A DNA stretch of 26,565 nt from an uncultured Mycoplasmatota bacterium (GTDB lineage Bacteria > Bacillota_I > Bacilli_A > RF39 > UBA660), in assembly GCA_947645535.1 (NCBI GenBank), contig CANSDD010000009.1:1-26565 (forward strand), in the 5' to 3' direction. Each line of letters starts with the position of its first letter. Positions within the stretch are counted from its first letter, which is position 1. Of this stretch, positions 22,650 through 26,565 are shown in pieces. The notes beneath the pieces were generated by a model that was given only the letters and a program-made list of their open reading frames with translations, was not told the DNA's origin and did no database searches. The position numbers and the translations under genes are program-made.

Positions 22650-23189
22650 ATGACAAATCTAGAAAAAATTGATTGTGCTGTAACAACAACTTTGGAGGCA
22701 CATCCTGATTATCATGAAATTATGGTAGAAATTTTAATGAAAAAATTACTAGAGGAAGACCCTCTTGTTACTGCTAAGTTTTTTTCAAGAGCTAATGATG
22801 CTAGAGCGCATATGATTGAAGTAAGTGATTTAGATTTACTTTCAGAAATTGTTAAGAATGCAGTAAAAGTTTCTTATTTATTAAAAGAAAAAGGAATTGA
22901 GACTTCTAGTAGTGAACAATATCTAGATGGAAGTCAAGATGATATTCTATTTGGTTCAACTGCTTGTCATTGGCTTACAGAAGAATTAGAAAAACAAAAA
23001 GATACAAATATAGATGACATTATGGAATCTCATCCAGAAATTTTAGGTATTTTGGTTTCAGTATTTAAAGAAGTAAGATATAGTAATAATTTCATTATTA
23101 CAGTAAAGGAATTGGATAACCTAAGATTTATTACGAAGCTTTCTTCTATATTTGAAAAAATAGATAATGATATTCATTCATTTCAATAA
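22650..23189 (+). CDS. Unrecognised helical protein with possible internal repeat
   Basis: The 179-residue acidic protein looks all-helical and soluble, and I do not recognise a family. Two segments look alike: LEAHPDYHEIMVEIL (15-29) and MESHPEILGILVSVF (125-139), both with E-[AS]-H-P-[DE] followed by an Ile/Val-rich helix, suggesting two copies of one helical unit. The start is ATG 22650, with AGGAGGG six bases upstream; a TTG at 22599 in the same frame is the -35 box. It occupies the place of ricA (ymcA) after miaB in Bacillus, but its sequence does not look like RicA. Own promoter and terminator. Confidence 0.75.
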   Translation: MTNLEKIDCAVTTTLEAHPDYHEIMVEILMKKLLEEDPLVTAKFFSRANDARAHMIEVSDLDLLSEIVKNAVKVSYLLKEKGIETSSSEQYLDGSQDDILFGSTACHWLTEELEKQKDTNIDDIMESHPEILGILVSVFKEVRYSNNFIITVKELDNLRFITKLSSIFEKIDNDIHSFQ

Positions 23190-23201
23190 AAATTAAATTA
23201 G

Positions 23202-23240
23202 GACTTTTGGTTTTTTTATAGAAAACTAAAAGTCTTTTTT
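23202..23240 (+). terminator. Strong intrinsic terminator before the M60-like gene
   Basis: Thirteen base pairs from 23202-23214 to 23222-23234, with one G-U pair, followed by TTTTTT (23235-23240). Confidence 0.88.
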
Positions 23241-23287
23241 GTACTCCAACCCCATACCATTTTACACTATCCATTTTCACATTTTAT

Positions 23288-23315
23288 TTGACTTTTTAAT
23301 ATTTTCCTGTATAAT
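23288..23315 (+). promoter_or_regulatory. Promoter of the M60-like surface protein gene
   Basis: TTGACT (23288-23293), 16-nt spacer, perfect TATAAT (23310-23315). AAGGGGGAA lies just before the start codon. Confidence 0.8.
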
Positions 23316-23343
23316 AAGCCGAAAAAAAGGGGGAATAGTGATT

Positions 23344-26300
23344 ATGAGAAAAATAATAAATAACAATTCTCAAAAAATATTCAGTTTTATTCTATCACTC
23401 CTTATATTAGGTAGTACACTTATTATGATGATAGGAAATTTAGTATATGCTAGTGAAAAGGTAGAAAAAAGAAATGAAAATAACTATTGGAGTAAAAATA
23501 ATGCACCTGTATTTTATGGAGCAACTAAAATTACACTTGAAAAAGGTAGTATTGAATTTTTTAATATAAAAGATTCAAGATTTCGAATTTTTGCAAAAGA
23601 TTTTGAAGATGGTGATTTAACCCAAAAAATTACTTATGAAGAAAATGTAAATTTAAATGAAGTAGGTAATTATCAAATTATTTATCATGTAACAGATAAA
23701 GATGGTAATGTAAGTACAACTACTGTTCCTGTTATTGTGAAAGAAAAAGAAACAGAAAAAGGCATTATTACAGTAGAGCGAACAATCTATACAACGCCAT
23801 CTACTTGGAATATGGATATGGTAGGGACTTTAAAAAGCACTTATCAAGATAGACAGATTTTAGGTGTTTATGTAAAATCAGGACAAAATATAAGGGTAAG
23901 AAATTTAAATTTTTTAGAAGATATTAGACTAGATTTTATGAATAATGATAGTAGTTTGGAGACTTCTTTTAAGATTCCTGCGAATGGTGAATTTGTTACA
24001 ATAGAAAATAAAATTGATAGTGATAGTTATCATGGTATTCCATTATTTAGAACACCAGTACTATCAAAAGAAAATACAGAGCTATCTAAAACATATAAAA
24101 TTGAAGTAGAATATGATGCTGATATTGAACGATTGCAATATTATCATTATGGAGATGATGAGGCAGTATTTAAAAGTGATTGGGCAAATAGTGGGCATAC
24201 ATATGGAATTATTGAAAATGAAGCAATTACTGTGGTTGTTCCCTATATGGATGCAAGTAAATTAACAAATTATTTTACAAATGGATTTACTTCATTAGAT
24301 AATTTTTTAGATTATTATAAAACAGTCATTGATAAAATGGATGAATATGTAGGACTTGATATAAATCCCCAAAAAATAACAGATCAAAATGTAAAAACAA
24401 AATATTTAATAAAAGCAGATATTAGCAAATTTGGAAACTCTTATTATTATGAAGACCATATTGGAATTTATAGTTATAGTGTAGCATCTTTCTTTGAAAA
24501 GAATACTAAAAATTTAGAGGAATTAGCACATGGTTATCAAGGTTCATTTAGTAAAGGTTCTATGGAACTTAATGAAGTAGGAAATAAAGTATTAGTTCAT
24601 TATATTCAAAATAATAGTGATATTTATACGAATACTGATTTTGTACTTGGAAAATTAGAAGATATAGAAGAAAATTATAATTTAGCAAGGGAAAAGAATC
24701 ATTCATTTGTAGAATTGGATGATACTACTAAATTATATATGATTGTTAATTTATTAGATTCATTGGAAGGTATTACAACATATTCTAAAATGTTTAGTTG
24801 GTATCGTGAACAATTATCTTTAGGTAATGCTATGACTAATAGTGATGTTTATGTAAAGGCAATTGCAGATATTTGTGGTGTGAATATTGTTCCATATATG
24901 GAAGCTTGGAAAATAGTAATTGCAGATAATATAAAAGAAGAATTATATAAAAATGATTATCAATTTTTAAATATTACAAAAGATATGGTAACAGAAAGTA
25001 CTTTATTGAATATCTTAAAAGATGAAAATATGAAAATAAAATATTCTCTTGTAGGAAATGCATTATTTCATAATTATGATGTAGTAGGAGATATTACATT
25101 AACACTTGATATAGATGATTTATCTAAATTAAATGGAACATATATTCAAATAAAAGATGGGGTAAATGTTATAAAAGAAGTAGAAATTACTTCATCAAAT
25201 ATGGTTATTTCATTACCAGTAGGAACATATTATGTAGAAATGCCAACCATATCAGGCTATAGAAAAGAAAATTCTTATATAAAAGTAAAAGAAGATACGA
25301 ATAGTATTTATAATTATATTTATACAAAAGAGGCTATTTCAAATCCTAATAATTCTATATATATCAATATTTATGGATATGTATTAGATGGAATAGCTCT
25401 TGTTATGGATTTTAGTGCAGATTATAAAAATGTAACAATTTATTATCCAGAAAAAACATTAATGAGTTCTAATGAATATGTTAAAATTTATGATATAAAT
25501 GGAAATATTATATTAGAAGAGAATACAAAGGATGGATATTTTGATAGTAATAAGGGTGTACATAATGTAGCTTTAGAGCCAGGATATATAATTGAAATAA
25601 AATATCCAAAAAAGAATCAAAAAGTAAAATTTTATGATACAATAACGAATAAACTTATTTCAGAATATAGGATGATAGAAGATATTGAGTTTTATACAGT
25701 AACAAAGGATGGACTTAAAAAAGAAGATATCAATAATACATCTTTATCTTATGAATTATTAAGAAATTATTATATTACTGTAATGAATACTTATAATGAA
25801 ACTGTAACAGAAGAAATATTAAATAATAAAAATTTAGATAGGAATAAAAAAGATAAAGTATTATCAATTTATGATAGAATGACAGAAGAAGATAGAAAGC
25901 CTTATCGTTATCTTGTGTATAGAATCAATCGTGGTGGTGTACCTACATTTACTTATTTAGGAAAAAATGAATATGATATAACAGAAAGTATAGATTTATA
26001 TTCTTTGGTTTCTGTAAAAGATAATGAGGACGGATATATTAAACCAATTGTGATGAATGAAGTTGATTTAAGTATACCAGGAGAATATGGTATTACTTAT
26101 AAAGCAACAGATTCTGATCGTAATGTTACTTCTTATACTGTTCATATTAACATGGTTGAGGTGTTAGATGAAATAGCAACAAATGTGGATGAGGAAGTAA
26201 AACCAACAATAGTAAATAAGAAAAATCAGAGACCAGTTCCAAGTATTGGTGATGATACTGAGAACAATTCTAATGTAGATGATTTTGAATATATAGAATC

Positions 26301-26445
26301 AAAGAAAGAAGATTCTAATTATAAATTGAGTACTTATGAAGAGAATAGAAAAGTACAAGTAAGATCAGCAATTATATGCATTGTTGTATGTATTGGTTTT
26401 ATTATATGTATTATGATTCATGATTATTGTAAAAATAAAAAATAA
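23344..26445 (+). CDS. Membrane-anchored M60/enhancin-like surface protein with altered zinc site
   Basis: The 1033-residue protein has a signal peptide (~1-36, cut after VYA). A DUF5011-type Ig-like domain (~54-133: FAKDFEDGDLTQKITYE, VTDKDGNVSTTTVPV) follows, then an M60-like region (~145-560), a long strand-rich part, a second DUF5011-like domain (~878-940: VSVKDNEDGYIKPIV, YKATDSDRNVTSY) and a C-terminal membrane helix (~1008-1025) with a short basic tail. M60 enzymes cut mucin-type glycoproteins with an HExGH zinc site. Here the site reads EELAHGYQG (392-400): the first His is Glu392, the second His396 stays, and the downstream MELNEVGNK with its Glu is kept. So it is either a non-catalytic glycan-binding relative or uses a different ligand set. 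ATG 23344 is best placed after the GGGGG site; GTG 23338 is possible, and a TTG at 23239 lies in the upstream terminator. Confidence 0.8.
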   Translation: MRKIINNNSQKIFSFILSLLILGSTLIMMIGNLVYASEKVEKRNENNYWSKNNAPVFYGATKITLEKGSIEFFNIKDSRFRIFAKDFEDGDLTQKITYEENVNLNEVGNYQIIYHVTDKDGNVSTTTVPVIVKEKETEKGIITVERTIYTTPSTWNMDMVGTLKSTYQDRQILGVYVKSGQNIRVRNLNFLEDIRLDFMNNDSSLETSFKIPANGEFVTIENKIDSDSYHGIPLFRTPVLSKENTELSKTYKIEVEYDADIERLQYYHYGDDEAVFKSDWANSGHTYGIIENEAITVVVPYMDASKLTNYFTNGFTSLDNFLDYYKTVIDKMDEYVGLDINPQKITDQNVKTKYLIKADISKFGNSYYYEDHIGIYSYSVASFFEKNTKNLEELAHGYQGSFSKGSMELNEVGNKVLVHYIQNNSDIYTNTDFVLGKLEDIEENYNLAREKNHSFVELDDTTKLYMIVNLLDSLEGITTYSKMFSWYREQLSLGNAMTNSDVYVKAIADICGVNIVPYMEAWKIVIADNIKEELYKNDYQFLNITKDMVTESTLLNILKDENMKIKYSLVGNALFHNYDVVGDITLTLDIDDLSKLNGTYIQIKDGVNVIKEVEITSSNMVISLPVGTYYVEMPTISGYRKENSYIKVKEDTNSIYNYIYTKEAISNPNNSIYINIYGYVLDGIALVMDFSADYKNVTIYYPEKTLMSSNEYVKIYDINGNIILEENTKDGYFDSNKGVHNVALEPGYIIEIKYPKKNQKVKFYDTITNKLISEYRMIEDIEFYTVTKDGLKKEDINNTSLSYELLRNYYITVMNTYNETVTEEILNNKNLDRNKKDKVLSIYDRMTEEDRKPYRYLVYRINRGGVPTFTYLGKNEYDITESIDLYSLVSVKDNEDGYIKPIVMNEVDLSIPGEYGITYKATDSDRNVTSYTVHINMVEVLDEIATNVDEEVKPTIVNKKNQRPVPSIGDDTENNSNVDDFEYIESKKEDSNYKLSTYEENRKVQVRSAIICIVVCIGFIICIMIHDYCKNKK

Positions 26446-26461
26446 AATAATAAAATTTTAG

Positions 26462-26496
26462 CTGTTATGTAACAAATAGTAATCATAACAGTTTTT
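26462..26496 (+). terminator. Intrinsic terminator after the M60-like gene
   Basis: CTGTTATG (26462-26469) pairs perfectly with CATAACAG (26484-26491) around a 14-nt loop, followed by TTTTT. Confidence 0.88.
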
Positions 26497-26534
26497 ATTT
26501 AAAATTTTCTAATTTTTATTTTCTGTGTTATTAT

Positions 26535-26564
26535 TTATTCAAAATGATACAAATTTGTTATACA
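26535..26564 (+). promoter_or_regulatory. Possible promoter at the window edge
   Basis: TTATTC (26535-26540), 18-nt spacer, TATACA (26559-26564) with TGT directly before it. It would serve a gene beyond the window. Weak -35. Confidence 0.35.
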
Positions 26565-26565
26565 G

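Noticed and set aside
22650..23189. Gene after miaB as ricA/ymcA
   Set aside because: Only the position fits; length, composition and sequence do not resemble RicA/YlbF proteins.
23239..23343. TTG 23239 as start of the M60-like gene
   Set aside because: It lies in the T-tract of a terminator and before the promoter; translation from it would precede the signal peptide by 35 residues.
1..26565. CRISPR arrays, tRNA or rRNA genes, insertion sequences, phage integration sites
   Set aside because: No regularly spaced repeats, cloverleaf sequences, transposase frames or terminal inverted repeats were seen on either strand.
1..26565. Mycoplasma-type code with TGA as tryptophan
   Set aside because: TGA ends several genes at expected lengths and tryptophan is written TGG throughout.

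Overview
The window looks like a low-GC, Gram-positive chromosome segment, most likely from a host-associated Bacilli/Erysipelotrichia- or RF39-like lineage. The genes are AT-rich with strong Shine-Dalgarno sites, TTGACA/TATAAT promoters and short U-tailed hairpin terminators. TGA is used as a stop (for example at the ends of the rnfC-like gene and of the gene before queA), so this is not the mycoplasma code. The lineage is an inference from gene content; no rRNA is present.

Layout. Bases 3-1226 are the 3' part of a secreted, cysteine-paired Ig-like protein. Bases 1307-5308 hold trhP1-trhP2 (two U32 proteins for tRNA U34 hydroxylation), greA and tig; the order trhP1-trhP2-greA resembles the Bacillus yrrN-yrrO-udk-greA order without udk. 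Bases 5399-6001 encode an orphan sigma-70 region 4 protein. Bases 6071-10258 form a probable priA-fmt operon ending in two unrecognised membrane proteins. Bases 10327-15403 form a probable ruvA-ruvB-X-queA-Y-miaA operon; Y looks like an inactivated M3 oligoendopeptidase domain. Bases 15450-17057 hold three type IV pilin-like genes, each with its own promoter and terminator; the second and third share a 102-bp identical stretch and an identical palindrome over the -35 box. A GT2 polyprenyl-phosphate-type glycosyltransferase follows. Bases 18128-20199 hold a divergent RnfC/RnfD pair without the other Rnf subunits, followed by a broken gene (20340-20770). rpmB is the only minus-strand gene; it faces away from miaB and converges on the broken gene across a 36-nt perfect palindrome. 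The window ends with an unrecognised helical protein and a large membrane-anchored M60/enhancin-like surface protein whose HExxH site reads EELAH.

How the genes fit together. The housekeeping part deals with translation (trhP1/2, tig, fmt, queA, miaA, miaB, rpmB), transcription (greA, region 4 protein) and DNA repair/restart (priA, ruvAB). Five genes modify the tRNA anticodon loop. The accessory part is surface-directed: Ig-like protein, pilins, glycosyltransferase, M60-like protein. The points most worth checking are the cofactor-stripped RnfC/RnfD pair, two apparent pseudo-metallopeptidases (M3-like and M60-like), the orphan sigma region 4 protein, and the pilin array with its shared operator-like element.
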